From Urechis unicinctus (Eukaryota > Annelida > Polychaeta > Xenopneusta > Urechidae): DNA of 64,000 nt. The translations under genes and the position numbers were made by a program. The notes beneath the pieces are model-generated. The model saw nothing but the letters and a program-made list of their open reading frames with translations. It made no database searches and had not been told where the DNA came from. The stretch spans positions 17,100,807-17,164,806 of the forward strand of contig CM067357.1 in assembly GCA_034190875.2 (NCBI GenBank), given 5' to 3'. Each line of letters starts with the position of its first letter. Positions within the stretch are counted from its first letter, which is position 1. This document shows, piece after piece, positions 23,521-34,919 of this stretch.

Positions 23521-23569
23521 TTCAGTGTGACATTGTATATTCTTAACAACTTATTACTCTCACGATTCC

Positions 23570-24200
23570 ATGCATTTCCGTTTTGATTTTCCTCCTTCCC
23601 AACGTTCCTATCCTATTTCATCCGCCCCCTCCCCCTCCCCCTCCCCCTTTCCCTACCTGACCCGCCCCGCCCTGCCCCACCCATCATGCAACACCCTTGC
23701 CTCTTTTTACTTTAGATTGCGTTCAAGAACCCGGACTAACAGCCCCACCGCTAACCCGAAACACCGGACCCTTTCAATTAACAGGCTCCCCCACCGGCTA
23801 CAAACTACACGTTCATTGCTTCATCTCACCCTACCTACGCCCCCATCCCCCCAGCCCATCACGTCAACATTTCATTCTATGAACTTTATATTTTAATGCC
23901 TACCTTCTGATCGGACCCCATGCCGTTCCGTCTAAACTCATCGTCGCAACCGCTTTCTCCCCCGTCTCCCCTACAATCCGTCTCCGCTCCCACCCCCCTC
24001 TCCAACACCACCCGCTCTCTCTCTATGGAATATGCACTCCAATATCAACAATTATTCCATTTATATCCTTTCTATCTAAACCCCGCCCTTTACTGAACAC
24101 CTTTTCGCTCTGACCATACTCCTACCACCCACGCAGCAGACATCACCACCAAACCCCCATCCCAAAGCCCAGCCACACCTTTCTCCCCGGCCACCTCATC
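23570..24200. repeat. Pyrimidine-rich low-complexity tract
   Basis: Long C/T-rich stretches with CCCCCTCCCC-like runs. Open frames here are compositional. Confidence 0.6.
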
Positions 24201-24357
24201 CCCTGCTGTCCTGCACTCGTTCACATTTCCAGCATGCAACGCCCAACGGCGCACTTGAGAAAAAATAAATGGTCCCTGCGGAACGATTGAGCCTCTATCT
24301 GACCTCAAACCGCATGGCCTTGACATCGAATACTCAATATTAAATCTCTATATCAAT

Positions 24358-24463
<106 letters not shown>

Positions 24464-24904
24464 TGCTATAGTTTATCGTGACTGACTGCATGTCCTCGTC
24501 CAATGATGGTGGGTTTGAAATACATTTATGCGTGACAACATATGCTTGTTCATTTCTCTAAGTGTAAGGGCTCAAATGATTTTCGTATGACAGGGGATGG
24601 TAGCAGCCACAGGGATTAGCATTGGCTCGGTCGCAGCTATCTTCTATGCCAGAGACTGTGGCCGGGCCAATGGTAACCCCTGTCCTCAAAGCGAGTGTAA
24701 TTAGTCGATCAAAGTCGAATTTGCCTTGCCTAAGTGAATGAAAGTTTCTGGTAAATCATGTGATAAATTCCAACTACACTTACTATGATTTTGTTATCAC
24801 TAGTTACTTGTTTCTAGCTTTTCATAGCTTAGCTGCATTTATTATTTGATTGTAAATCAACCAATGTTGCTAAATGGAAATTGTGTGGTAAATTTTGGTT
24901 TTAG

Positions 24905-25371
24905 GTAAGTAAGTATAGGGTTTAACGGCACACCAACACTAGTGTGTTATATGGTGCCTACTTAAGGAGGGATAAATACGAGTACGAAAGGATAAGAAGG
25001 AGTCAAGGGTTAAAACTAACTAAAAATTAGTATTAATTGAATTATATGAATTGAATTATATATAATAATTTGAGAATTGTATGGTCTAAAATTTATAGAA
25101 AAGTCCAATTTCTCTTATGAATCCAAGTATCTTGGATGGATTCACCCTTTCAAACAATTCTGAAAGGGTTTGAACCCGGAAGAAGCGATTTCGGATCAAA
25201 ATCAAATCAGCACATTCAATGAGAATGTGCTTGACAGTATAGGCACATTGACAAGGAATACATTCAGGGATGGGCTCATCCCTTAGTAGAAAGGCATGAG
25301 TTGTATAGGTGTGTCCTATACGAGCGCGAGCAAGAATAACCTCCTCTCTTCTGCTCTCGCTGCAGCTCTGT
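24905..25371 (-). mobile_element. 5'-truncated LINE fused to ZNF2
   Basis: The 3' part of ORF2 plus the 3' UTR of the local LINE, matching 29,262-29,738. It includes the ORF2 C-terminal stretch (ESRREEVILARARIGH and CIPCQ-type Cys/His knuckle). The 5' truncation point lies at CAGAGCTGCAG, where it abuts the last zinc finger of ZNF2. No target-site duplication is seen, and zinc-finger sequence does not resume on the far side, so the insertion probably came with a deletion. Confidence 0.85.
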
Positions 25372-26359
25372 GGACGCTTATTTGAGTAAACGACCTCCCA
25401 CAGATATCACATTTATACGGTTTTTCACCAGTGTGCGTTCTGGTATGTGTTTTTAGGGCGCTAATTTGAGTGAACGCCTTTCCACAGATAACACATTTAT
25501 ACGGTTTTTCACCTGTGTGCGTTCTCCTATGACTCTTTAGAGAGCTACCATGGTTGAAACACTTTCCACAAATGTCACATTTGTAAGGCTTTTCACCGGC
25601 ATGTATTCTCAGATGTCGGTCAAGATGGCTTCCATGAATGAAAGACTGTCCACAAATGTCACATGTGTACGGTTTATCACAAGTATGTGTTATCCCCATG
25701 TCAGCCAACGACTTTCCACAGATATCACACCTATATGGTTTGTCACCAGTGTGCGTTCTCATATGTCGCTTAAGACTGTTTCTACAATTGAAACACTTCC
25801 CACAAATGTCACATATGCAAGCCTGGCCTCCGGAATTCGCTATCTTATTATTTGTTGGATTGTTCCCACAAGTGAAGGCCGTCCCATATATGACACATTT
25901 GATCTCCCATATGCGCGTCGTCGCGGAGACCATTGTATGATTCCCAGCACCACAATATATATTATCATGCACATCACAAGTTGCTTGTTTCTCTCGTACA
26001 TGTTCATGAACATTCATTTCCTGATCACCGATCCGATTTGAGGTGTCATTATTCATTTCACATCCTAGTTTGTTGGCATAATTCTCTACATGCTTCTCGG
26101 GCGCTCCAGGCTTGATGACGATGGCACCATTGACTCCAAATTCACAAGAAATATTGCCAGAAATGTCACCAGGCAATGACCCGTCTGAGGTGGTATGATC
26201 AATGCTCCCACTTTTATAATCCTGGAGCAATGTAGATTTGTCGGAGTATAAGTTACCACTGACATCATCAGGGGCCTCCTGTTTTATCACGGCTTTGATG
26301 TCTTTCATTCTCGTATATTCACTTCCATCTGCTAGTAATGACGATGGGCTGGACATCTC
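25316..26359 (-). CDS. C2H2 zinc-finger protein (ZNF2), C-terminus replaced by LINE sequence
   Basis: The exon starts at 26,359 after a GTGTTACAG acceptor, and the first ATG (26,356) is its second codon, giving about 346 residues. The N-terminal segment (SSLLADGSEYTRM, KAVIKQEAP, SDKSTLLQDYKSGSIDH) is shared with ZNF1 and with the partial copy at 26.8 kb. The finger array follows: one full finger (CDICGKCFNCRNSLKRHMRTH-type), one shortened finger (CDICGKSLADMGITH), three full fingers, and a last finger cut after QISVH. From there the frame reads HRAAARAEERRLFLLALV, which is LINE ORF2 DNA in another frame, then stops. The role is presumably nuclear DNA binding; the target is unknown. Reading on 5' of the acceptor gives a longer open frame, but the acceptor is conserved between copies, so I prefer the shorter start. 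Confidence 0.8.
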   Translation of the reverse strand, partial: EMSSPSSLLADGSEYTRMKDIKAVIKQEAPDDVSGNLYSDKSTLLQDYKSGSIDHTTSDGSLPGDISGNISCEFGVNGAIVIKPGAPEKHVENYANKLGCEMNNDTSNRIGDQEMNVHEHVREKQATCDVHDNIYCGAGNHTMVSATTRIWEIKCVIYGTAFTCGNNPTNNKIANSGGQACICDICGKCFNCRNSLKRHMRTHTGDKPYRCDICGKSLADMGITHTCDKPYTCDICGQSFIHGSHLDRHLRIHAGEKPYKCDICGKCFNHGSSLKSHRRTHTGEKPYKCVICGKAFTQISALKTHTRTHTGEKPYKCDICGRSFTQISVHRAAARAEERRLFLLALV

Positions 26360-26735
26360 CTGTAACACAGGTTCATGAATCAATGTCTGGATTAGGATAG
26401 ATAAAAAAAAGCCATATATGCTTTTTTGCATTTGGGCGCCAAAACATATATAAACTTTCAGTGGGTCACACTTCTTTTCCAAACGAGCGAAATCACCTCT
26501 AACAAATTAAACATCATTCTGGATACCACGTTTACTGTAAGATCAATGGTGACCATACAGAAGTAGACAACTGCTTATTTGTTTGGAACATATTATGGGT
26601 ACAAAGATAAGCATTAAACTTAGTGTTGGCAATATTGGTTATTTGTGCTGAAGATTTTCCTTCAGCGATAGACATTATGTTTTTCACACGCAAACAAATC
26701 ATCCTTTCGGAATACAGCAAACCATTTACAACATG
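26240..26735 (-). repeat. Tandem duplication, unit 1 (ZNF2 first segment and upstream intron)
   Basis: Homologous to 26,736-27,210 in the same orientation; the two ATGs are 521 bases apart. Shared blocks include GCCAAAACATATATA, GTGTTGGCAATATTGGT, ACTTGTGCTG/ATTTGTGCTG and CATTCTCGT(A/G)TATTCACTT. Confidence 0.8.
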
Positions 26736-26880
26736 GCATTAAACGCAGAAATGCAGATTTGTTGACGAATATTTTATCACTGACATCATAAGGGGCCTCC
26801 AGTCTTATCACGGCTTTGACATCTTCCATTCTCGTGTATTCACTTCCGTCCGCTATTAATGACGATGTGTTGGACATCTC
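26736..26880 (-). pseudogene. Partial third copy of the ZNF N-terminal exon
   Basis: Starts after a conserved TATTACAG acceptor with GAG ATG. It encodes MSNTSSLIADGSEYTRMED and KAVIRLEAP, then diverges after NKSAFL. No zinc fingers follow. It is a truncated tandem duplicate of the ZNF2 exon, but keeps the shared N-terminal segment readable. Confidence 0.75.
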
Positions 26881-27349
26881 CTGTAATACAGGTTCATTAA
26901 TGAATGTCTGGGTTAGAAAACATAAAAAAAACCCATACATTCATTTTTACATTAGGGTGCCAAAACATATATACAATTTCAGTGGATATTTTCCAGTAAT
27001 TTGGGTCACACCCCTTTTCCTAAATGGCGAAATTTCCTCAAACAATCAAAAAAATGTTCTGGATATCACGTTTAATGTGTGCTGAATGCTGGTAATATAG
27101 AAGTAGACAATTACACTCAGACATATTTGTTCGGAACACAATATGGAAACAAGGATTAGCCTTTAACCAAGTGTTGGCAATATTGGTCACTTGTGCTGGA
27201 GATGAGTGTAAAAAGAGAGTTATAATTTTGCTCGTAGTTGGATTTGAAATAAGGAACATTCCGTTATTGATGATACAGTTTTGGGCCGAGGAATTCGTTT
27301 GGTAGGCAACACCAAAAGTATTGGCGATGTTATTGAAATTGGAGGCTCT

Positions 27350-28780
27350 TGAACAATCATGTTTTAACCATAAGTGAGGGAGTGCTGTTATTTTCTTTTC
27401 CCCTGGTCCTACGAACCATGTCCAATGTACAGTGCCCATTTGAGCTCTCTGACGGTGTCTCGCCATGCATTATAAAACCATGGTTTGTATATCCGTTTGG
27501 AATATACCATACCTTTTTTGTGGACGTCTTGTTGTTCAGTTTCGACACATAGTTGTGGCAAGATTCGTGCTTGCTGGCTTTGATGGCGCGTCGAGCTTTG
27601 GCTCGGGCAGCTTCGTGCAGGTTCTTATAGACCTCAGTTATAGGCCGCATTTCAAACCTTTGCGGTCTTCGACAGCATCTCAACATGCATCGAAAAACCA
27701 TGGTTTGTATATCCGTTTAGAATCTGTTGAGGATTTCGTATATTATCTGTGGCTATATTGATTGTTGAAGCCCGAGGCGTCCGACTGGGGCTGTTTGGGG
27801 CAGATCTGAATTTAAAGGAAAGACGGACATTGTCAGTGTCTATGTAGTTTTACTTTAAATATTAGCATTTGAAACTTCACTTTTCTTGTTTGGTACAGAA
27901 GATTACTTATTTAAAGTTGAATGAACAGGGTGACTGCATTGTGTAGATATGTCTCTAGCCTTCATGGTAGTGGTAGCAGGTATTGGCACATCAGAGGCCA
28001 CCCTCTTTGGTTGGGCGCTGCCATTTGTCCACGTGTAGTCGGTCTGGGTGTCGACTGACAGTGGCCTTTTTGACAGTGCTAGCATAAGAGGGTTTGGTGT
28101 CCTGTTGTGCCTCCACTATCTTGCGTGCCGCAGATAATGAGATGTTTCTGGTGTGTCGGATTGCTTGGATTTGCTTCTCCTTGATCCATGTAGGACACAA
28201 CCAAGAGAGTGCTGGATGGTCCCCTGCGCAATTGATGCACTTTGTGGCCTGCTGGCAATCGTACTCTTTGTGGTCCTCCTGTCCACACTTTGCGCATGCA
28301 GCTGTCCTTTTGCAGGTTGAGTTACCGTGGCCGTAACGTTGGCACTTGAAGCACCGCAATGGGTTCGGGATGTAGGGCTCCACGGAGACATTCATGTATC
28401 CGACCTTGACCTTGACAGCTTTTGACTATTCCATGCTATCAAAGGTCAGGATAACCATTCCCCCGGCTTGTCGAATCCCATTGCGATTAATTATAATCTT
28501 TTTTTGCATCAGTAAATTTTTGGGACCTTAAATCCTCAACTATTTCCGAAGTTTCACAATCTTGTAATTTATTGCATCTTATGACTCCTCTTTCGGTGTT
28601 TAGGGTTCTGTGAGGGGTGACCCCTGTTGGAACCCCCGCGTGCAGCGTTGATTTTAATAGGCATCTCGCGTGGCTGGGTCGGTCCACTTCGACAAGGAAG
28701 TCTTCTGATATTTTTTGGGACTTCAGTCAACCCCTCGATTCCTTTATCTACGACAAAAGGGCTAAGTGAGGTAATGAGTT
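27350..28780 (-). mobile_element. Rearranged LINE copy (ORF1 and an ORF2 piece)
   Basis: On the minus strand, ORF1 is seen at about 28,690-27,990 with three zinc knuckles (CFKCQRYGHGNSTC, CAKCGQEDHKEYDC, CINCAGDHPALSWLC) and a long ORF1 tail. Near 27,765 the copy jumps from the ORF1/ORF2 junction straight to the end of the endonuclease region, so the endonuclease domain is gone. The following ORF2 linker (EMRPITEVYKNLHEAARAKA) is present, and a second copy of the neighbouring segment (AAACCATGGTTTGTATATCC) lies at 27,470-27,490. It is a mosaic that cannot move by itself. Confidence 0.8.
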
Positions 28781-28862
28781 TTTCGTGTTGATGTGTTATA
28801 TGGCGCCTAGAAAGGTTAATATATAAGTTTGGCCTGATTAAGCAGCTGCCTTCTAGGATAAA
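28781..28862 (-). mobile_element. Interrupted piece of a short LINE-derived element
   Basis: Contains TGTTATATGGCGCC, GGCCTGATTAAGCAGCTGCC and TTCTAGGATAAATGG and is cut there by the next element's TTACC-type tail. This suggests one short element landed in another. Confidence 0.65.
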
Positions 28863-29168
28863 TGGTAAGGTAAGGTAAGGTAAGTATAGGGTTTAACGGC
28901 ACACCAACACTCATGTGTTATATGGTGCTAAGAAAAGTCAATAGATAAGATTGACCTGATTAAGCAGCCGCCTTCTAGGATAAACGAAAATGGAGATGGA
29001 AAAATGGAAACGATTATCCTAGGGCAGGTCACCACCAGCCAGTTGACTGGACCAGGCCATTCCAGCCTCTCGTCTAGGTGAAATCCGGGCCATAGTGGTG
29101 TGTTGCAGATATGGCCCTTGCAAGGACCACTCCGCTCAACCAGCTGGAACCCATTGTCCTCCGATGAT
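28863..29168 (-). mobile_element. Short LINE-derived element, 5'-truncated
   Basis: On the minus strand it keeps the middle (CACACCACTATGGCCC, GACGAGAGGCTGGAATGG) and the full 3' tail (GTGTGCCGTTAAACCCTATA, then four TTACC repeats). About 75 bases of the head are missing. Confidence 0.85.
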
Positions 29169-29464
29169 GAAGTCTACAAACAGCGGCTGACAGTAAACTG
29201 TACATCATTGTTAACCAACATGTCACATGTGGTAGACATTGTAGATATGCTACAGGAAGGTAAGGTAAGTATAGGGTTTAACGGCACACCAACACTATTG
29301 TGTTATATGGTGCCTACTTAAGGAGGGGTAAATGCGAGTACGAAAGGATAAGAAGGAGTCAAGGGTTAAAACTAACTAAACATTAAACCTATTAGTATTA
29401 ATTGAATTATATGAATTGAATTATATTAATTTGAACTATATTAAATTAATGAGAATTGTATGAT

Positions 29465-32213
29465 CTAAAATCTATAAAAAATTTCTCTTATGAATCCAAG
29501 TGTCTTGGATGGATTCACCCTTTCAAACAATTCTGAAAGGGTTTGAACCCAGAAGAAGCGATTTCGGATAAAAATCAAATCAGCATATTCGATGAGAATG
29601 TGCTTGACGTTGTAGGTCCATTGACAAGGAATACATTGAGGGATGGGCTCGTCCCTTAGTAGAAAGGCACGAGTTGTATAGGTGTGTCCTATACGAGCGC
29701 GAGCAAGAATTACCTCTTCTCTTCGGCTCTCTCTGCAGCTCTGTTGCCACTCCCCAAGTAAGGGCTGAATTTCGTGGAGTTTGTTTGGGATGGATTCATC
29801 CCACTGGTCCTGCCATTTCTGTTTAAAATTGGACGACTTGAGGTTTAAAGTCTGTAAAGGGGACTTTGACCTCAGTCACATTCATGTTGAGTGGTTCCTT
29901 GGCAGGTCTGTCTGCCCTCTCATTACCAGGGATACCAACATGGCTCGGTACCCATACGAACAAAATATCCTTGCCACGATCTGTCAATTGAGAATATAAA
30001 AGCACAATATTTAAAATAAAAACTTAACGGAAATTACTCCCTGTTATTGCCTCCAGGGCAGACAGGGAGTCTGAAAACACAACAAAACGACTTTTACCTG
30101 ACTGGGCAATAGGTCTCAGTGCAATAGAAAGAGCTTTAAGCTCGGCGTGGAAAATTGACAGTGGAGGTGGTAGCCTCATGTTAAAAACAGATTTCCCCAT
30201 AATGGCTGCAGCTCCAATTTTATTGTCTTCTTTCGAACCGTCTGTGTAAAGGGCAGAACGGTCCGAATATTTATCCTTTATCTCTCTAAATTGGTGAAGG
30301 AAAAAATCAGGCTCGTTAGATCCCTTCGTGTAAGTTGTCAGCGATTTATCCACTGTTGGGGTTTTCAATTGCCATGGGGGAGACCCTGGCACAGTCTCAA
30401 CCGCCACGGCATTCAAGTTAGAGCATGACCCATCCAGCGATTCTCTGATACGCAGACCGAACGAAGGGATAGTATTCGGCCTACTCTCATAAAAATGGAT
30501 ATTTCCAGGATTAAAAACAGCATCAAATGCAGGATTCTTGGGGTTGGACCTTATGCGTAAGGCATACTGAATGGCAAGCTGCTCCCTTCGAACCCCAAGT
30601 GGTGCCTCGTTGGCTTCCACATGTAGACTGGGAATGGGAGAGGTTCTGAAAGCCCCGAGGCAAAGCCTCAGAGCTTGGTTTTGGACAGTTTCCAATTTTC
30701 TTAGATATGAGCGACGGGCAGCACCATATATAAAAGAGCCATAGTCCAACTTGGAACGCACTAGTGACCGGTAAAGCCGTAAAAGGACTTTCCGGTCCGC
30801 TCCCCAATCAGTATTGGACAACATCTTTAAAAGATTGATTGCTTTAAAACATTTCTTACGCAGGTAAGAAATGTGAGCTTTAAAATTGAGCTTCCTGTCA
30901 GAAATTATTCCAAGAAACTTGGTTTCTTCCACCATAGGAATAACATTGCCATCAAGGGTGAGAACTGGGTCTGGATGGATATTTCTTTTGTTGCAAAAAT
31001 GCATACAGACAGTTTTTGATTTAGAGAATTTAAATCCGTTTTCATCCGCCCATTTTTGGATGTTATTGAGGCTAAGTTGAAGCTGCCTCTCAATTGTGCT
31101 CATATTTTTTGATTTAAAATAAATCAAAAAATCATCCACGTAGAGTGAACAATCCACACCTGGCTTGATGACATTAACTATACTATTAATTTTTATATTA
31201 AAAAGTGTAACGGATAAAATACTTCCCTGTGGGACCCCCATCTCTACTTTGTACAGGTTTTTGTTGGCCTCAGTGGGCCGCATTTTGAACCTGTACAGTG
31301 CCCGTTTGCGCTCTTTGACAGCGTCACGGCATGCATCAGAAAACCATGGTTTATATAGCCGTTTAGAATCCGTCGAGGATTTCGGTACATTTTGTGTGGC
31401 TATATTAATTATTGATTGCGTAAAAAAGGATACCGGATCTTCATCTATATTTTCTAAAGTTTCTTTGTTGATAATTTCCCTGCACATAGAAGTAAAATTC
31501 GGCCAGTTGGCCTTATGGAGTTTCCATTTGGATACCCGCTCAGCGGGCATAGGCCTATCAATGTTTAGAAATATTGGAAAGTGGTCACTTCCACATTGGT
31601 CCTGACCAACTTCCCAATCAAATTCCATCAAAAGGGATGGAGAGCAGAGGCTTAGGTCTATGGCAGAGAAAGATCCGGTTCCAGGATGGAGATAAGTTTG
31701 AGATTTTTTATTTAATATAGCAAGATCATTTTGTATGATGAAATTCTCTATTTTATGACCACTGTCGTTGGTGTCCTCACATCCCCATAAATCGCTGTGG
31801 GCAATGAAATCGCCAAGCAGCAAAAGTGGGGATGGAAGTTGACTGATCAAATGATCAATGTCTCTCTGTAAAATCTTGTAGCTGGGTGGTAGGTACAGAG
31901 AGCACAAAGTGATGGTTTTGTGGAGGGTAATACTAATGGCTATAGCCTGAAGAGGAGTGTCAAGAGGAATGGGTTCATGGGGGACACCGTGTTTAACAAG
32001 CACAGATGCCCCTCCCACAGCTCTTCCGTCTCTTTGTGATAAGGATGTTTTATTATACATGGTATACCCTCTCATTGACATTTGATCAGTCTCCTTCAAG
32101 AAAGTTTCCTGAAGGCAAACAGCAATAGGTTGATGGTCATACAGAAGAGATTTTAATTCATCATAGTTGGACCGAAATCCTCGACAGTTCCATTGGATGA
32201 TGCTAGGTGACAT
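29465..32213 (-). CDS. LINE ORF2: endonuclease, reverse transcriptase, RNase H
   Basis: From MSPSIIQWNCRGF (32,213): APE-like endonuclease with VCLQETFL, LLLGDFIAHSDLWG (Ile where the catalytic Asn of GDFNAH is usual), and SDHFPIF. The linker MRPTEANKNLYK is joined directly to EMGVPQGSILS, so the first reverse-transcriptase blocks are deleted in frame. The catalytic box reads YVDD. RNase H shows LYTDGSK, AELKALSIAL and FSDSLSAL, then one in-frame stop at about 30,024, then WVPSHVGIPGNERAD. The C-terminus carries RREEVILARARIGHT and the knuckle CIPCQWTYNVKHILIEC, ending at 29,465. The missing RT fingers and the altered Asn make it inactive. Confidence 0.85.
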
Positions 32214-33227
32214 TGGGGGGATTGGTTGAAGCCCGAGGCTTCCGCCTTGGGCTGTTAGGGGCAGATGTGGGTTTAGAGGGAAGACGGACACTGTCAATGT
32301 CCATCTCCTTTAGGCTGCCGTATTTATTATGCAATTTTATGGGATCCTTAGATCCCTTAGGAGGTCTATGATTATGAGTTTTTACTTTAGTTATTACTGT
32401 TTCATTTTTTTTACTAGTCTCAGCGGGTTTTTTGTAAACAGTAGGATGGACAGGAGGACTGCACTGCGTTGACATATCTTTTGTCTTCTTGGTAGTAGTA
32501 GCAGGGTTTTTGGCACATCAATGGTCACCATTTTTGGCTGGGCGCTGCCATTTGGCATATCTTCCTTATGGTCCTCCTGTCCACACTTCGCACATGCTGC
32601 AGTTCTTTTGCAGGTTGAATTACCATGGCCGTAACGTTGGCACTTGAAGCAGCGCAAGGGGTTTGGGATGTAGGGGTCCACGGAGACATTCAAGTATCCG
32701 ACCTTGACAGCTTTAGGCAATTCAGAGCTGTCAAAGGTCAGGATAACCGTCCCCGTGGCTTGTCGAGTCCCATTGCGGTTCACTGTGATTTTTTTGGCAT
32801 CGATTACCCTTTGTGGTTGTAATTCCTTAATTATTTCAGAGACCTCACATTCTTTTAAGTCGTAGCATCGAATTACTCCTCTTTTGGTGTTGAGGGTTCG
32901 GTGAGGGGTGACTTGAATGGGAATGCCCGCGAGAAGTACTGATTTCAGTAGGCAACTCGCGTGGCTGGGTCGATGATCAACTTCAACAAGCAAGCTGCCA
33001 GACTGTATTTTCCTAATGTTTTTGGCGACACCAGCCAACCCCTCAATCCCTTTACTAATTGCAAAAGGACTTAGAGATGTCAAGGGTCTCTCTGGATTAG
33101 AAGAAGTTAAAACCAAGAATCTTGGCCATGAGGAGCAAAGATCTTTGTCCGAGTCAGAGTCCGTGTCCGTTTCATTGGGTCTAGTCCGTTTAGAAGATAA
33201 TCTTTCTTGAGTTTGTTTTTGAGCCAT
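32203..33227 (-). CDS. LINE ORF1 protein (zinc knuckle), internally deleted
   Basis: Starts at ATG 33,227 (MAQKQTQERLSSKRTRPNE). An acidic DTDSDSDKD stretch follows, then a nucleic-acid-binding region (PHRTLNTKRGVIRC, TGTVILTFDSSELPK). After that come knuckles CFKCQRYGHGNSTC and CAKCGQEDHKE. Compared with the copy at 28.0-28.4 kb, the rest of the second knuckle, the third knuckle and about 60 residues are missing after DHKE. A frame change near 32,430 separates this from the tail ending SPRRKPRASTNPPNVT. The ORF1 stop overlaps the ORF2 start in ATGTCACCTAG (32,213-32,203), hinting at coupled or re-initiated translation. Confidence 0.75.
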
Positions 33228-33774
33228 GATATTATGATAAAATTTCTTCACTGGTGCTCCCCACCCACCATGGAGCCCAACATGGGGGCGTCAGCGGCGT
33301 GCGGCTCAACCAGCACACATGACGCCAGGGATACACCAGTGCAATACTCAAATCAAATAGCAAACAGCTCAAAGAGCTGTTCACACATCAACTCAATTGA
33401 CCTGTTAAGCAGTCGCCAGGGATAAATGAAAAAGAAAAGGGAAAAAAACCATGTGGATAAGAACGAATGACAAGAAGTGGAATGAAAAAGCAAAAAGTAA
33501 TGAAAACAAATATCCCATGGCATGTCACCACAAGCCGATTGACTGGACCAGGCCATTCCAGCCTTTCGTCTAGGTGAAATCCGGGCCAAAGTGGTGTGTT
33601 GCAGATATAGCCCTCGCAAGGACCGCTCCACTCAACCACCAGGATCCCATCTTCCACCAACACGAGTCGCAAACCCACGGCCAACAGGTTGCCCCCTATT
33701 AGTCGCCTCTTACGACATGCAGGAGGATACAGTGGGCCTATTCTACCCCCGGACCCACAGGGGGCAGCTAGTAT

Positions 33775-33995
33775 ATGAGTCTTTAGAGATCTCCATGACT
33801 AATTTACCATACTGTAGTAGCCTGGCAGTTCTACAGCTGTGTGACTGTGCGAAACTGATCCGCAATCACACACGTTCTTCCTCAAACATCATGGAGATCG
33901 ACGTTTGTCTTAACGAAAGTCTATCATGCAAGTCAATAGTTACGATGTGCTGCAGTGACACCCTGTGTGTTGGGTGTGCTGAGAAGTATGGCTAA
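33775..33995 (+). other. Cys-rich exon-like stretch next to the LINE
   Basis: Open frame reading YESLEISMTNLPYC, then IMEIDVCLNESLSCKS and VTMCCSDTLCVGCAEKYG, then a stop. Another open stretch (DDEVYKQRLTVNC, VVDIVDMLQE) lies on the other side of the LINE at 29,165-29,255, so the LINE may have split one host exon. The Cys pattern is not one I can assign. The 3' half is repeated at 34,920-35,078. Confidence 0.35.
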
Positions 33996-34070
33996 ACGGA
34001 TCATGAGTGGGGGCGGGTAAGTGCAGCAAAGAGTCAGAATGCGCGGGTGAAACTGGTGTTGATGTGAAAG

Positions 34071-34405
34071 GTAAGTGTAGGTAAGGTAAATATAGGGTTT
34101 AACGGCACACCAACACTAGTGTGTTATATAGTGCCTACTAAGATGAGGAAAATATGAATCGGAAAGGATTAGAACAAATCAACATTAAAACAAACTAAAA
34201 CCATTAGTATTAATTGAATTGTATTAAATAAATGTGAGTTGTATCATCTTAAGTCTGTCATATAGTCCAATTTATCTGATGAAATCTAGTATCTTGGATG
34301 GATTCACCCTCTCAAACAATTCTGAAAAAGTTTGGACCCGGAAGAAGCGATTTCGGATAAGAATCACATCAGCACATTCAATGAGAATGTGCTTGACATT
34401 GCATC
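34071..34405 (-). mobile_element. 5'-truncated LINE piece inside unit 1
   Basis: Matches the ORF2 end and 3' UTR of the LINE, including CAGAATTGTTTGAGAGGGTG and GTGTGCCGTTAAACCC. It is more diverged from the 29-kb copy than the 24.9-kb copy is. Confidence 0.8.
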
Positions 34406-34750
34406 ACTGATGGTCCAGTTCACAAAGATGTCGTACATTATTGTTGAATGTTGACATATCTCTTTATTGGTGGTATGTCTATCAGGTGACATAGCTCACG
34501 CTAAATCCCTAGAACGATTTAATGTTATCCTGTAAGGTTGACTCGCACACTTTTTAGTCGGCCATGTTAGTCACTTTATGTCTGTAAATCATGTTACACT
34601 TAATTTACTTGTTGAAATGTTTGAATGTAATCGTGATGTGTATGATAGAATTTGCCCAGTTATTAGATGGAACTAATTGAGCCACAAGGCTGTCACAAGA
34701 TTGGACCAATGTAGCCACAATGCTGTTAGCAAAAATTGCCTACGTGTAAC

Positions 34751-34794
34751 CACAAGGAACAGATTTGTAGAATCAGCGTTCTCCGGCTGACAGC
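34751..34794 (+). pseudogene. PAN exon relic in unit 1
   Basis: Encodes HKEQICRISVLRLTA, close to DKEQTCRISYLRLTS in exon 1 of the PAN-lectin gene. The match ends where the short element begins. It is a fragment of a lost paralog. Confidence 0.6.
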
Positions 34795-34795
34795 A

Positions 34796-34919
34796 AGGTA
34801 AGTAGAGGGTTTAACGGCACACTAACACTTATGTGTTATACGGTACCTTGAAAGGTGAATAGATCTAGGATAAATGGTAAAAAGAGGGAATTATAAAGAT
34901 GAAAATGCAAACGATTATC
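34796..34919 (-). mobile_element. 3' part of a short LINE-derived element (cut by duplication)
   Basis: Carries GTGTGCCGTTAAACCCTCTA and TTTATCCTAGATC and ends abruptly at the tandem-duplication junction. Confidence 0.8.

Larger units (their letters stand above)
29256..33766 (-). mobile_element. Near full-length I-group LINE with internal deletions
   Basis: Both ends are present: a 5' end CCCCCTGTGGGTCC at 33,766 and a 3' end GTGTGCCGTTAAACCC plus TTACC repeats at about 29,256. ORF1 encodes a zinc-knuckle RNA-binding protein. ORF2 encodes an APE-type endonuclease, reverse transcriptase, RNase H and a C-terminal knuckle, which places it with the RNase H-bearing I group (I/Nimb-like). ORF1 lost part of its knuckle region and ORF2 lost the fingers of the reverse transcriptase, so the copy is not autonomous. 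The 5' end of this LINE and its last 55 bases are the two parts found in the short elements. No clear target-site duplication was found. The LINE splits an exon-like stretch, so it landed inside older sequence. Confidence 0.9.
33836..34919. repeat. 1.08-kb tandem duplication, unit 1
   Basis: Nearly identical to 34,920-36,005, in direct orientation and head to tail, with only scattered substitutions and a 5-base indel. It contains a Cys-rich stretch, a LINE 3' piece, a PAN exon relic and the 3' part of a short element. The junction lies inside that short element, right after ACGATTATC. Confidence 0.9.

Noticed and set aside
33775-33995. Ly6-like domain from the CC-x3-LC pattern
   Set aside because: Too few ordered cysteines for a three-finger fold; left as unassigned Cys-rich stretch.
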